From CAZVWJ01 sp964631325 (lineage in GTDB: Bacteria > T1Sed10-126): a DNA stretch of 64,000 nt. Each line of letters opens with the position of its first letter. Positions within the stretch are counted from its first letter, which is position 1. The stretch covers positions 40,092 to 104,091 of the forward strand of contig CAZVWJ010000003.1 in assembly GCA_964631325.1 (NCBI GenBank), written 5' to 3'. A program made the translations under genes and the position numbers. Positions 32,672 through 41,335 of the stretch are shown here, in pieces. The notes under the pieces are model-generated. The model was not told the origin of the DNA and did not search any database. It saw only the letters and a program-made list of their open reading frames with translations.

Positions 32672-32802
32672 TAACTACACCCTTTCCGAAAAATCATTTC
32701 TGCGAAAGCAGGAATCAATTAAAAGACCGTAAAACACTGGATTGTCAGGTCAAGCCCGGCAATGACGTGAAAAAATTACCTTTTTCGGATAGGATCTAAC
32801 TA
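32672..32802. repeat. TAANTA MITE-like element, copy 3
   Basis: A 119-bp element (32678-32796) flanked by TAACTA at 32672-32677 and 32797-32802. Left end CACCCTTTCCGAAAAATC; right end in reverse complement GATCCTATCCGAAAAAGG. The interior differs from copies 1 and 2 and includes a GGATTGTCAGGTC-GGCAATGAC hairpin block of the CGTCATTCC family. The right duplication overlaps the stop codon of the nicotinamidase gene. Confidence 0.75.
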
Positions 32803-33389
32803 AAACCTAAATTTTTGCTGTTGACCAACTGAGCCTGAAATAGCCAGTTTGCCTGGTGGAGAGAAGCTTCGTAGTCAAATTCGGTCAACGCGCTGATTAA
32901 ATCTATCGGATGTATTACGTCATATCCCCGCAAAACAGCGCTGGCCGCCGTGTAGTGGACACAAATATTGGCCACGGTGCCGGCAATGATCAGACCACTT
33001 TTATTTGCAGAGTTCAATTTTTCTTCTAAAATTGTTTCGTAAAAGGCATTGTATTCGTCTTTCTCAATTATCTCTGTCCCGGGAATGGGAGAAAGCTGAT
33101 CGTGAATCTGCCAGCCCCAGCTATTTTCTACACAGTGTTCGCCCCAGGTATCAAATTCCGGGTCGTCTTCACGATGGGTATCCTGAGTATACCAGACGGG
33201 TACCCCGTTTTTCTGAGCTTGCTCAATAAAATTTGCCAGAGCGCCGAGAGTTGCTTCGGCCTCGGGATTATAAAGGGCGCCGTCGGGATGGACAAAATCA
33301 TTTTGCATATCAACAACCAGCACAACATAATTCGATGAATTCACGGCCAGTTTATCTTTGATTTCATATTCGGGGGCCTCTACTTTCAT
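32796..33389 (-). CDS. pncA: Nicotinamidase (isochorismatase-like hydrolase)
   Basis: 197 aa, AGGAGGT site. The isochorismatase-like fold has the catalytic triad D27 (VVDMQNDF), K110 (EKDEYNAF) and C143 (NICVHYTA), preceded by a cis-peptide V-A before the Cys. It deamidates nicotinamide to nicotinate. The following gene, 15 bases upstream on the minus strand, is nicotinate phosphoribosyltransferase, so the pair forms the first two steps of NAD salvage; this supports nicotinamidase over other isochorismatase-like activities. Confidence 0.85.
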   Translation of the reverse strand: MKVEAPEYEIKDKLAVNSSNYVVLVVDMQNDFVHPDGALYNPEAEATLGALANFIEQAQKNGVPVWYTQDTHREDDPEFDTWGEHCVENSWGWQIHDQLSPIPGTEIIEKDEYNAFYETILEEKLNSANKSGLIIAGTVANICVHYTAASAVLRGYDVIHPIDLISALTEFDYEASLHQANWLFQAQLVNSKNLGFS

Positions 33390-33404
33390 CAGTGAACCTC
33401 CTGT

Positions 33405-34958
33405 TTATTTTTGCCTCTCTTCTTCCAGCCGCCTCAATTTAGCATTCTTAACGGTCCACATTTCCGGTGTAAGTGAAACGTGATAACGATGTGGGTTCAT
33501 AATTCTTTTCACTCCCGGGTCCAACCGCTGTAGATCCTTTTTTCGACGTTCCCGACAATCCTCCAGAGTCGTGTGGTAATAGCGTTGACCATTTTCCAGG
33601 ACAACCTGGTGCAACTCCTCTTTTTCAGTCAGGTCTCCGGGACTAAGTTTTCGCTTGATTTTTTCATTTGCCGGATGCTGAAGGATAAGCTGTTCATCCA
33701 GGTTCGGGTTTTCTTCCTCAGTCCCGATCAAATCAGCCGTTGCCCGGCCCCGGTTGTCGTATAACCTCCAGACCGACTTGCGCCCCGGGTTAGGTATTTT
33801 TTCGGGATTTTCAGAAAGCTTAAGGACGGGTTCCCATTCCTCCCCGTTTTTCAGACCGACCAACTTATAAACCCCACCGAGAGCTGCGTCCCCGCGCGAA
33901 GTTATCAACCTTGTACCCACTCCATAAGCAAGGCGCGACACCACCTTCTCTGGGTCTAACCCGTATTCCGGGGCCTCCTGCTTGATCTGGGTGATGATCT
34001 GGTTAAGGACCTGCTCATCGAGCTGATCGGACAGGACAATTTTACACTCCTCAAAACCAGCCCGATTTAACTTTTCACAACTCCTGACCGCAAGATGGGC
34101 AAGGTCACCGGAATCCAACCGGATCCCCGTTGGTTCATGTCCCTGTTCTCGCAGTTCTCTGAATACCTTAATCGCATTGGGGAGGCCGCTTTTCAGGGTA
34201 TCTACGGTATCAACAAGTAAAATACAATTATCCGGATACTGCCGGGCAAAATCGCGAAAAGCATCTAATTCAGTCTTTCCCCGGGCAAGATAGGCCTGGA
34301 TCATGCTGTGGGCGTGGGTCCCCTTGGGGGCAACGTCAAGTTCATATGAAATACCGGTGTTGGAGCTAAAATCAGCCCCCCCGATTAAAGCGGCTCTGGT
34401 GCCCTCATTAGCGCCCCGCCCGTGGGCCCGTCGCAAACCAAACTCCAGCAGTAAATTTTTGGCTCCGGCCAGTTTAATCCGGCTGGCCTTGGTGGCAATT
34501 AAAGTTTGATAATTAAGCATATTGAGGAGTGGAGTTTCAACTAACTGGGCCAGAGCGAGCGGCCCTTCCACTACGGTTAAGGGGAAATTGGGGTGAACGA
34601 CCCGGCCTTCGGGGACAGCTTCTATTTTTAATTTTTCGTCGAATTGTTGGTCAGCCAGCCAATCGAGAAATTCATCGGTAAAAAAGGGCTGACCCTCAGG
34701 TCCACGGTGTTTCTGGAGTTTCTTCAGCTCTGCTTCAGAAAAAGTTAATCCATCCAGCCAATCCAGGAACCATTCAAGCCCTGCATTTACACAGTATCCC
34801 GCCTGATGTTCCCCGTAATCCGGATAATTACGAAAAAAATGTTCAAATCGAGCCGGAATTTGATGCATCTCTTCTTCGTAATAAAGCTGAGCCATAGTTA
34901 GTTGATAAAAATCAGTATAAAGTGCGCCCACAGCTACAGAATTTTGCCCGGTCCTCAA
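33405..34958 (-). CDS. pncB: Nicotinate phosphoribosyltransferase
   Basis: 517 aa, TTG start with GGGGTGA upstream. The family signature is clear: YTDFYQLTMAQLYYEE at the N-terminus, FGLRRAHG, GGADFSSNTG, the catalytic His region GTHAHSMIQAY, and VDTVDTLKSG, GIRLDSGDL for phosphoribosyl binding. It joins nicotinate with PRPP to make NaMN in the cytosol. The length fits the longer PncB2 type. It is co-oriented with and just upstream of the nicotinamidase gene. Confidence 0.95.
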   Translation of the reverse strand: MRTGQNSVAVGALYTDFYQLTMAQLYYEEEMHQIPARFEHFFRNYPDYGEHQAGYCVNAGLEWFLDWLDGLTFSEAELKKLQKHRGPEGQPFFTDEFLDWLADQQFDEKLKIEAVPEGRVVHPNFPLTVVEGPLALAQLVETPLLNMLNYQTLIATKASRIKLAGAKNLLLEFGLRRAHGRGANEGTRAALIGGADFSSNTGISYELDVAPKGTHAHSMIQAYLARGKTELDAFRDFARQYPDNCILLVDTVDTLKSGLPNAIKVFRELREQGHEPTGIRLDSGDLAHLAVRSCEKLNRAGFEECKIVLSDQLDEQVLNQIITQIKQEAPEYGLDPEKVVSRLAYGVGTRLITSRGDAALGGVYKLVGLKNGEEWEPVLKLSENPEKIPNPGRKSVWRLYDNRGRATADLIGTEEENPNLDEQLILQHPANEKIKRKLSPGDLTEKEELHQVVLENGQRYYHTTLEDCRERRKKDLQRLDPGVKRIMNPHRYHVSLTPEMWTVKNAKLRRLEEERQK

Positions 34959-35054
34959 TCCGACTCACCCCGTAAAATTATTTTTTTTACAGAATAAAAA
35001 GGGATTGCTAATCAAGGCAAAGCCGTTTTTAACTCCCCTGACCAATGGTAGGCT

Positions 35055-35531
35055 TTACTCATTCAGAAGGCTGGTATCAATCGGCGGTTCACCGTTGTCC
35101 AATCCGAATTCCTCTTTGTGAAATATCTCCAGTTTCTGTCGGGGCTCAGGGTAGGTCATCTGAGTTGTAGCTTCCCCGAAAGGCATCCACCAGTAATCTT
35201 TTAATTCGGAAGAGATACTCACCTCGACCTCGGGGCCCACTTCTCCGGGATATAGGTGAACCGTCTTTTTGTGCTCTTCCCCCTCTTCCTCGAAAGTATA
35301 TTCTATCGTTTCCTCGGCCTCAACCTTTAACTTCACTTTCTCCGGGGGGATAGAGGTTTCCTGTTTTAACTGCCGCAGGGCTGCCTCGGTGATCTCTTCG
35401 TTTTCCTCTACGAGCCCTTTCGGAAAACTCCAGTGTCCCTTCGCGTAGTTCAACAAAAGATACTCTACTTCTTCTTCATCCTTGCGAAAGGGAATAATTC
35501 CCGCGGAAACTTCTTTGACTTTTTCACTCAT
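35055..35531 (-). CDS. Nudix hydrolase with degenerate Nudix box
   Basis: 158 aa, AAAGGA site. The N-terminus (VSAGIIPFRK, then GHWSFPKGLVEE) is that of diadenosine tetraphosphatase-type Nudix enzymes. The Nudix box reads G-x5-E-x7-R-Q-L-K-Q-E-T: two of the usual Glu in R-E-x-x-E-E are Gln. One metal-binding Glu is lost, so activity may be reduced or altered. An extra acidic segment (EEEGEEHKKT) follows. It may act on dinucleotide polyphosphates or NAD-related compounds next to NAD salvage genes, which is inference. Confidence 0.83.
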   Translation of the reverse strand: MSEKVKEVSAGIIPFRKDEEEVEYLLLNYAKGHWSFPKGLVEENEEITEAALRQLKQETSIPPEKVKLKVEAEETIEYTFEEEGEEHKKTVHLYPGEVGPEVEVSISSELKDYWWMPFGEATTQMTYPEPRQKLEIFHKEEFGLDNGEPPIDTSLLNE

Positions 35532-35805
35532 AATAATTAGTCCTTTTGTTCTGATTTTTTACCTGTTTCCAGCAATTACAATTTCATTAATTTTACCAAA
35601 TAAAAACTTTACTATCAGCTACCATAAAATTATCTGTGAGCACCTGCTGATAATAAACTGCACAAAAGTTTAACATTTTCTTCTTGAATTCTCATATTCC
35701 TTGAGTTGGCAATTTATCAATCTATTTCAATCAGCCGGTTAAAAAGGGGCAGAACCGGTGCGAAATCAAAATTATCCCGTTAACCTGATTATAAATTGCT
35801 AACCT

Positions 35806-35843
35806 ACATTGTGCCCGAAATTTTAGAATTTCGTGCATAATGT
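35806..35843. repeat. Long AT-rich hairpin
   Basis: ACATTGTGC-CGAAATT pairs with AATTTCG-GCATAATGT with two small mismatches. First of four hairpin-type units stacked in the 660-base gap between the Nudix gene and the lipoprotein at 36191. No ORF. Confidence 0.6.
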
Positions 35844-35855
35844 GTATCTACGATA

Positions 35856-35955
35856 CAGCACTCAAGTCTGTATGAGCAAATAAATCAAGTTATAATATTG
35901 TCCCGAAAAATTATAGACTGTTTTAAGGGAATATATTTGTTCTGCTTGAGTGCTG
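35856..35955. repeat. 100-bp element with CAGCACTCAAG ends
   Basis: CAGCACTCAAG at 35856-35866 and its exact complement at 35945-35955. The end sequence matches the 72-bp element at 19108-19179 (CAGCACTCAA). Its right end merges into a perfect palindrome, GCTGGGTTAACCCAGC, at 35953-35968. Confidence 0.65.
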
Positions 35956-35963
35956 GGTTAACC

Positions 35964-36068
35964 CAGCCTACAATCGAGTAGTTTTATTGTGAAGCTTCAC
36001 CGCTAAAATTGCGTTGAGAGCCCTTTGCCAGCGCTAAACACTAAATATGGTGCCTCGATTGAAGGCTG
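35964..36068. repeat. 105-bp element with CAGCCTACAATCGAG ends
   Basis: CAGCCTACAATCGAG at 35964-35978 pairs with CTCGATTGAAGGCTG at 36054-36068 (14 of 15 bases). It abuts the preceding element through the shared palindrome. The interior shows no ORF. Confidence 0.6.
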
Positions 36069-36077
36069 TCCTTCGGA

Positions 36078-36116
36078 CGGATAATTCACGACAGTTACGC
36101 TGTCGAGAATTATCCG
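36078..36116. repeat. Strong hairpin upstream of lipoprotein gene
   Basis: CGGATAATTC-GACAG pairs with CTGTC-GAATTATCCG around a TTACG loop, with AC and GA facing each other as an internal loop. It lies 75 bases before the next start codon without a T-run, so it may be a repeat or part of the 5' untranslated region. Confidence 0.55.
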
Positions 36117-36190
36117 GGCTAATTGCTTTTTTATCTCCGGCGGTTTATATTGTAGTGTAGAGTTAAAATTTATTTGAAGGAGTGGTTGTC

Positions 36191-37078
36191 ATGCGCTGCA
36201 AAATGAGGATTTTTTCTTTCCTGTTGGTGGGTATTTTACTTACCTCCTGTGGGTATTCCGAACAGCTTCAAATCAAGTATGATTTACATCACGGTTCCCG
36301 GTGGAACAGCCGCCGGGACCGTATTGCCTTTATTGCTTCCAGCCGGGGCTATAGAAAACCGGCGGGATTAAATCGTTTTCCGGACGGAGGGATTCCCGAA
36401 TATCTTCGGGAGGATGTCTCACTCTATCTTTTTGCACCAAAAAAGTTAACTTTGAAAAAATTATCAAGTTTTAATGACCTGGCTGAGATTGCCGGCTCCT
36501 ATAGAAGTAGCTGGAAAACTAAACTTGTATTTACGGAGGGAAATATATATTTTCACGTCCGCCCGGTGATGGACTGGAAATGGCATAAAAAGCAAGCTAA
36601 AAGTTCTGCGGAAATTGCCCGAATTAAAAAACTGGAAGAAAAATATGAAAAATTTTATCTCTACAACTCGAATAAAAAGACAATAAATATGGTGAACGAA
36701 TCTGTCTTTCAACAGAAATATTCCACCCAATCAGACTCCAAAAAAATTTCCCTGACAGAATTAAATAAAATGCTCGTCGACGTTCCCCTGGCAAAATGGG
36801 GATTAATTGTTCAAGACATATATCCAAAACCAAGACGAGATTATATTAACAGTATAATTTATGCCCGAAATACAAATAGATTAACCCGGCGCGCTATACT
36901 TGAGCAGATTGTTTCTGAGTTACCTCCGGAAAATATCAAAGATATCCTCACTCGGATGAACAGTTACAAAAATAAATTAAATGGCTATGAAAAGGAAAAA
37001 TATGTAAAACAAACTTTTGAAATCCGCGAAAAACTTGAATCACTTCTGGCTTCTAAAAATAAGACTGTTAATAGCTGA
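36191..37078 (+). CDS. Lipoprotein of unknown function
   Basis: 295 aa from the ATG at 36191, preceded by GAAGGAG; a GTG three codons earlier would overlap the ribosome site. The signal ends in lipobox LTSC (Cys about residue 19). The N-terminal part (RWNSRRDRIAFIASSRGY, later SLYLFAPKKLTL) recalls a TolB-like beta-propeller blade, but there are too few repeats to call it. The C-terminal half is helical and Lys-rich. I do not recognise the family. It is AT-rich and sits alone beside the accessory region. Confidence 0.7.
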   Translation: MRCKMRIFSFLLVGILLTSCGYSEQLQIKYDLHHGSRWNSRRDRIAFIASSRGYRKPAGLNRFPDGGIPEYLREDVSLYLFAPKKLTLKKLSSFNDLAEIAGSYRSSWKTKLVFTEGNIYFHVRPVMDWKWHKKQAKSSAEIARIKKLEEKYEKFYLYNSNKKTINMVNESVFQQKYSTQSDSKKISLTELNKMLVDVPLAKWGLIVQDIYPKPRRDYINSIIYARNTNRLTRRAILEQIVSELPPENIKDILTRMNSYKNKLNGYEKEKYVKQTFEIREKLESLLASKNKTVNS

Positions 37079-37603
37079 TCCCTTTCCCAGAAAATTATAA
37101 CCTCCCATAATTGCCTTTGTCCCCGAGCCCCCTCGGAGCCTTGTTGGAGGAAATACATAATTGCGTTAATTTTTCCTGTTATTTGAGTTTTTTACCATTT
37201 TTGTACGCACAAACTCAAGAAAGTTGTTGACTTAGGGGAGTCAAAATTGGTAAAATAAAAATAGAGTCAAAGAAAAAAGAAACAAGCGGGGCCACCCGCT
37301 CTTTTTTTATGTACACTCCTCTCCCCTGTAATTTCTTTTCCTTAGCTTAATATTCAAGTGAAATGTAAAATTTGGAAGGCTGACACTGCGAGGGTGGCTG
37401 TTTTTTTATGCAGGTTTGCTGGCTCACCTGGTCGCCGCTTCGCTGATTTAACCCATTTCCCTCGGGCTTCTGCCCAATTTTTCATTTTGAGTTATTTAAC
37501 AGCTTTGCTCCTTCGGGGATTTTTCTTTTGCAACAACTTAAAAAGTTAAAGTACGAGACCGGGTTTAGGGTTTTTTATAACCTCTATTCGTCTACCTCAC
37601 TGT
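37079..37603. other. Intergenic region with a terminator, otherwise featureless
   Basis: The stretch contains a CCGAG-CCCC-CTCGG hairpin near 37123, the dyad TTGACT-AGTCAA at about 37229-37246, and the terminator at 37285. The remainder (about 37310-37600) shows no gene, only T-rich sequence with short frames lacking ribosome sites. Confidence 0.5.
37285..37308 (+). terminator. Rho-independent terminator
   Basis: AGCGGG-GCCA-CCCGCT followed by C and seven T. It is about 200 bases after the lipoprotein stop codon and marks the left edge of the restriction-modification region. Confidence 0.8.
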
Positions 37604-38398
37604 CTATGCTGAAGCCACTGTTTTTTTCTCCTCTTCAATGCGATCATTGGCAAGATCTACATATTCCTCATCTAACTCTATTCCTATCCAACGGCGGTTA
37701 TATCTTTCCGCTATTACCCCCGTTGTTCCCGTACCAATAAATGGATCTATGATCAAGTCTTCTTCATTGCTACCTATCAAAACTATTCGCTTTAGTAATT
37801 CTTCCGGTTTTTGTGTTGGATGAGCGGCACGCCCATTTTTACCTTTTATGCGTTCATTCCCCTGGCATAACGGTAGTCTCCACATATCCCTCATTTGCTT
37901 TTCCTTGCCATTTTTTCTTTTCTCAGGATTAATCTTTTTAGAAACATCATAGTTAAACACCCAGTTTTCTCCCTTTACTCCCCAAACGATATACTCACAT
38001 GAATGCGTCAGTGTTCGTTTTGTCATGTTGGGCATTGAATTTGTTTTATACCACGTTATTACGTTGTTGATTTTGAACCCTAAGTTTTTCATGTTAGTCA
38101 TAACTTCACCTAAATTGTGATACGTGCACGAAGTGAAAAGTGACCCATTGTCTTTTAGTAGTCGGTCAACACCTTTAATCCATGCGTAAGTAAATTTGTA
38201 GTATTCCTGCTCTGACATTTTGTCCCAGTCCTCATCGACCATATACCAATCGCCGCCTGTTTGATTTCCCTCCCACTGCAAGCCATTTCCGGAAAGATTA
38301 TATGGAGGGTCAGCAAAAACTAGCTGAACACTATTTTTAGGCAAATCTGCCATTACCTGTGTTGCTTCCCCTTGAATTATTCTGTTTAAATCTTCCAT
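37604..38398 (-). CDS. Type II DNA methyltransferase, beta class
   Basis: 264 aa from the ATG at 38398, which overlaps the endonuclease stop codon (TAATG). The catalytic motif IV is FADPPYN, and the SAM-binding motif I, DPFIGTGTTG, lies near the C-terminus; this order defines the beta group of amino-methyltransferases (N6-adenine or N4-cytosine). The HPTQKPEELL motif precedes motif I. It should protect one strand of an asymmetric site, with the third gene of the cluster protecting the other strand. Confidence 0.92.
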   Translation of the reverse strand: MEDLNRIIQGEATQVMADLPKNSVQLVFADPPYNLSGNGLQWEGNQTGGDWYMVDEDWDKMSEQEYYKFTYAWIKGVDRLLKDNGSLFTSCTYHNLGEVMTNMKNLGFKINNVITWYKTNSMPNMTKRTLTHSCEYIVWGVKGENWVFNYDVSKKINPEKRKNGKEKQMRDMWRLPLCQGNERIKGKNGRAAHPTQKPEELLKRIVLIGSNEEDLIIDPFIGTGTTGVIAERYNRRWIGIELDEEYVDLANDRIEEEKKTVASA

Positions 38399-40263
38399 TA
38401 TGCGACCCTTTCTCTTTGGCTTTCTAACCAATTTTCTATTCTTTCCTGATTTTCTTCCATCCATTCATCCACTTCATTAAACCTCTCAAGATTTTCAAAT
38501 CTCTCAGTTAAAAATTCGTGAAATTCTTCCCTGTCAATCTTCGTTCCATTTTCTTTTAATTCCAATTCTGTTTTCATTATCTTGATGAATTGATCCAGGG
38601 TAAGCGGTAGTATTTTCAGGTTTTCCCCTTCATATCCGTGACATATACCGGACCAAAATTGGTTAATTGTGTCACGGTGCAAAGAGGGGGCCACGAAAAT
38701 ACTGAAAACTTCCTCCCCCTCATCAATTTCTTTGAGGAAATCTTTTATGTGGCGTTGGACTGGTTGGCCTTCGTTATACCACTGATCCCGGGACTGCAAT
38801 AACGTAACTTCACCCACTATGTGAAAATAATCGTAGTCCCCAGTAATATCTGGTTGATTCCCGGGAGCATGGCATGTTGGGTTATTTTCATCGTCTACGG
38901 GATAGTTCCCTTTTATGTGTTCGGCGTCATTAAATGCTTTTAATGCTTGCGTTATAAAATGTTCAAACCACATTGCCCTATCGTGAAACGAATATATATC
39001 TTCTAACGCTTCAATCACCTTTCTAAATTCTTCTGGCTGATAGAGCCTCTTATCTTCTCTTATTTCTAAGAGGGTCGCTCTATACTCCCGGCCTCTCTCG
39101 ATTATCTGTTCTACCTCGTTGATTGATAGTTTCTGTGGAGCCTGACTTGAAAGTCCCTCAAATATTTCTCTTTCTGCGTAACCTATTTCCTTTTCATCTA
39201 ATTCTCTTTTTATTCTCTCAAGGTCTTCTTTCACTTTTTCCCATATCTTTAAAAGGGACTTTTTCGTCGCCCAAGGGACGCTAAAAGTTTCCGGATCCCG
39301 GAGAAACGATAAATATTCCCTCTGACTATCAAATCTTCGTGGGGCTGGGTTTGTGTCTTCAAGTAGTTTCTTTATTTCAATTTCTTTATATGGCGATAAA
39401 TCGAAATATCTTCCATTTCCTCTGAATACAAAAAACTCAGTCAAGTGTAGGTACCTTCTTGAATTATCTCCGTAATCCCCCAAATTATTTACTTTTCTAT
39501 CTATGGCGTCTTCTCCTTCAACATCAAAAAAGTCCTTTGCGAATTTCCTCTTATATTGCTCTATGTATTTCTTTTGCTCTTCACGGTTTCTTGAGCGAAC
39601 ATTTTGCTTAAAATTCAACAGGCGCTCTACTGACTGGTCTATGTCCGTATAATCAATGGTCGTTGATACGAATAAATTAAATTCGTGGTGACTTACTCCA
39701 ACAGGAGGATTACCTTGTTCTTCCCACTTCTCGTTCACTTTATGAATTATTTCAAGAGTGGCTCTAAATGGTTTTATGCAGAATCCATCTTTGCTTCTAA
39801 AACTTCTTGATTCTGCGGGATTGGGTAATTCCCACTTATAGAAGAAGTTTTTCATAACTTCTTTTAGGCCAATTTCTTCTTTTATTAACTGCTCACCTAA
39901 CGGGGAAATTTTAACTGGCCCTTCGCTCTTTTTGGCCAAACATAGTCCCATTTTGTTTAATGGTGCTACAGAATTCCTCCCTCTCATGCTTGGGTCCCTA
40001 TAATCCTTGTGTTCAAAAATTCTTTTAGCAACCTCATATGGGATTTCTGGCCTTGTGCTGTTCAAGTGTTCTATATCATCTCGCGTCAATTTTTTATTTG
40101 TCGGCTCATAAATACGGTGTTGAATTAATCGTATTTGGTAATCGATTTGATCTTTTTTCCCAAACTTCTTTCCTTTGAAATATTTATCTAAAATCCGTAG
40201 GAAATTTCTTACTCGCTCTGGATTTCTTACTGTGGTTGAAAGGCTCCATGGCTTTTTTGCCAT
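38398..40263 (-). CDS. AlwI family type IIS restriction endonuclease
   Basis: 621 aa, GGTGAA site. The N-terminus (KPWSLSTTVRNPERVRNFL) and the catalytic region near residues 470-500, with APGNQPDITGDY, GEVTLLQSRDQW and PVQRHI, match the AlwI/MlyI/N.BstNBI family: a PD-(E/D)xT-type nuclease that recognises a 5-bp asymmetric site and cuts a few bases away. Which site (GGATC or GAGTC type) cannot be told. It is encoded between two methyltransferases in a tight operon, and the DNA is more AT-rich than the flanks, suggesting transfer. Confidence 0.88.
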   Translation of the reverse strand: MAKKPWSLSTTVRNPERVRNFLRILDKYFKGKKFGKKDQIDYQIRLIQHRIYEPTNKKLTRDDIEHLNSTRPEIPYEVAKRIFEHKDYRDPSMRGRNSVAPLNKMGLCLAKKSEGPVKISPLGEQLIKEEIGLKEVMKNFFYKWELPNPAESRSFRSKDGFCIKPFRATLEIIHKVNEKWEEQGNPPVGVSHHEFNLFVSTTIDYTDIDQSVERLLNFKQNVRSRNREEQKKYIEQYKRKFAKDFFDVEGEDAIDRKVNNLGDYGDNSRRYLHLTEFFVFRGNGRYFDLSPYKEIEIKKLLEDTNPAPRRFDSQREYLSFLRDPETFSVPWATKKSLLKIWEKVKEDLERIKRELDEKEIGYAEREIFEGLSSQAPQKLSINEVEQIIERGREYRATLLEIREDKRLYQPEEFRKVIEALEDIYSFHDRAMWFEHFITQALKAFNDAEHIKGNYPVDDENNPTCHAPGNQPDITGDYDYFHIVGEVTLLQSRDQWYNEGQPVQRHIKDFLKEIDEGEEVFSIFVAPSLHRDTINQFWSGICHGYEGENLKILPLTLDQFIKIMKTELELKENGTKIDREEFHEFLTERFENLERFNEVDEWMEENQERIENWLESQRERVA

Positions 40264-40288
40264 TCTTTTTCATTCACCTTTTCACGAT

Positions 40289-41335
40289 TTATATTTTGCA
40301 CAAAAACACTCTTTCTTTGTGATCCTTTATATCGTCCTGTCCCGCCGAGAAGTTCTGGTGCTCAGCATCAAATACTTTTACTTTCCCTTTATTTTCTAAA
40401 ACCGTCATTATTTCTCTGTCTGATATTTTGGCATTTGATCTTGAATCCCCTTTTTTCCCTATATTGTTGTATGAAACAAGAATCCATTTCGCTGATATTG
40501 ATTTAATTAAGTCGTCAAAAACTTCCGGGGCTTCTTTTCGACAATAATCACTTTTCAAATTTGAACGATCCATTTTCGCGGCCTTCCCGAATACAGGTGG
40601 TTTATTCCAACGGGCCAAGTTTTCAAGTAAATGATAGGTGTCACAATACTGCCTCGAGTTATAAGGTGGGTCAATATAAGCTATATCCACTTCTGTTTTT
40701 TTCGCTAATTCATTGGCATCTTCCTGAAAAATTTCATTATTTTTATTCTCTGTTTTATCTATTTTTGGTTTTCTTAGTTCTATTTTTTTTTGCTTCTCTG
40801 GTTGTCCTCGATAAGCGTCGTAATGTCCACAAGTATTAGCAATACGGTCAGCAGCATACATTAAAGAAGTCAGCAAAATATTTTTCTCTTTCTCGTTCAA
40901 TTCATTATTTTCATTTTTCTTTTCTATTAAATCTCGTATTTCTCCGATTTTTTTTGCGTTTTTTTCAGAAAAATATTTACCACCAAAATTCTTATAAAAA
41001 TAGTTATCGGACTCTCCCTTTAATCTATTAAATTTATTTAAGTAATGCTCCACTTTTTTTTCATTGTATGGATTTTTCGATAACCAGCACGACAAAGATA
41101 CAAAATTACTGTATAGATAATCATTGGATATTATTTTCTTTTTTCCTGAATTTAGTGTGTGTCCTATAATTCCAGTACCAGCAAACAAGTCGGCAAAACT
41201 ATCCCATTCAGGACAGTATTCATCTACTATTTTTTCGATAAATTTTTTTAGCTTATATTTACTTCCCAAGTAGCGTCTATTTTGAATCTTTAAATTTTTC
41301 AGTTTTCTTTCAAATAATGATTTTGTAACTGCCAT
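40289..41335 (-). CDS. D12-class (alpha) adenine DNA methyltransferase
   Basis: 348 aa, GGAGGAA site. The N-terminus has RRYLGSKYKL and motif I LFAGTGIIGHTL; motif IV is IDPPYNSRQY near residue 222, with a large variable domain between, the alpha-type order. It should methylate N6-adenine in one strand of the site recognised by the AlwI-family nuclease. It is first in the operon, so methylation precedes cutting when the genes enter a new host. Very AT-rich coding sequence with a Lys/Asn-rich insert. Confidence 0.9.
   Translation of the reverse strand: MAVTKSLFERKLKNLKIQNRRYLGSKYKLKKFIEKIVDEYCPEWDSFADLFAGTGIIGHTLNSGKKKIISNDYLYSNFVSLSCWLSKNPYNEKKVEHYLNKFNRLKGESDNYFYKNFGGKYFSEKNAKKIGEIRDLIEKKNENNELNEKEKNILLTSLMYAADRIANTCGHYDAYRGQPEKQKKIELRKPKIDKTENKNNEIFQEDANELAKKTEVDIAYIDPPYNSRQYCDTYHLLENLARWNKPPVFGKAAKMDRSNLKSDYCRKEAPEVFDDLIKSISAKWILVSYNNIGKKGDSRSNAKISDREIMTVLENKGKVKVFDAEHQNFSAGQDDIKDHKERVFLCKI

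Noticed and set aside
37229..37308. Small RNA gene (TTGACT...TAAAAT promoter plus terminator at 37285)
   Set aside because: The predicted transcript would be only about 45 bases and would be mostly terminator; more likely terminator read-through control of the upstream lipoprotein gene.
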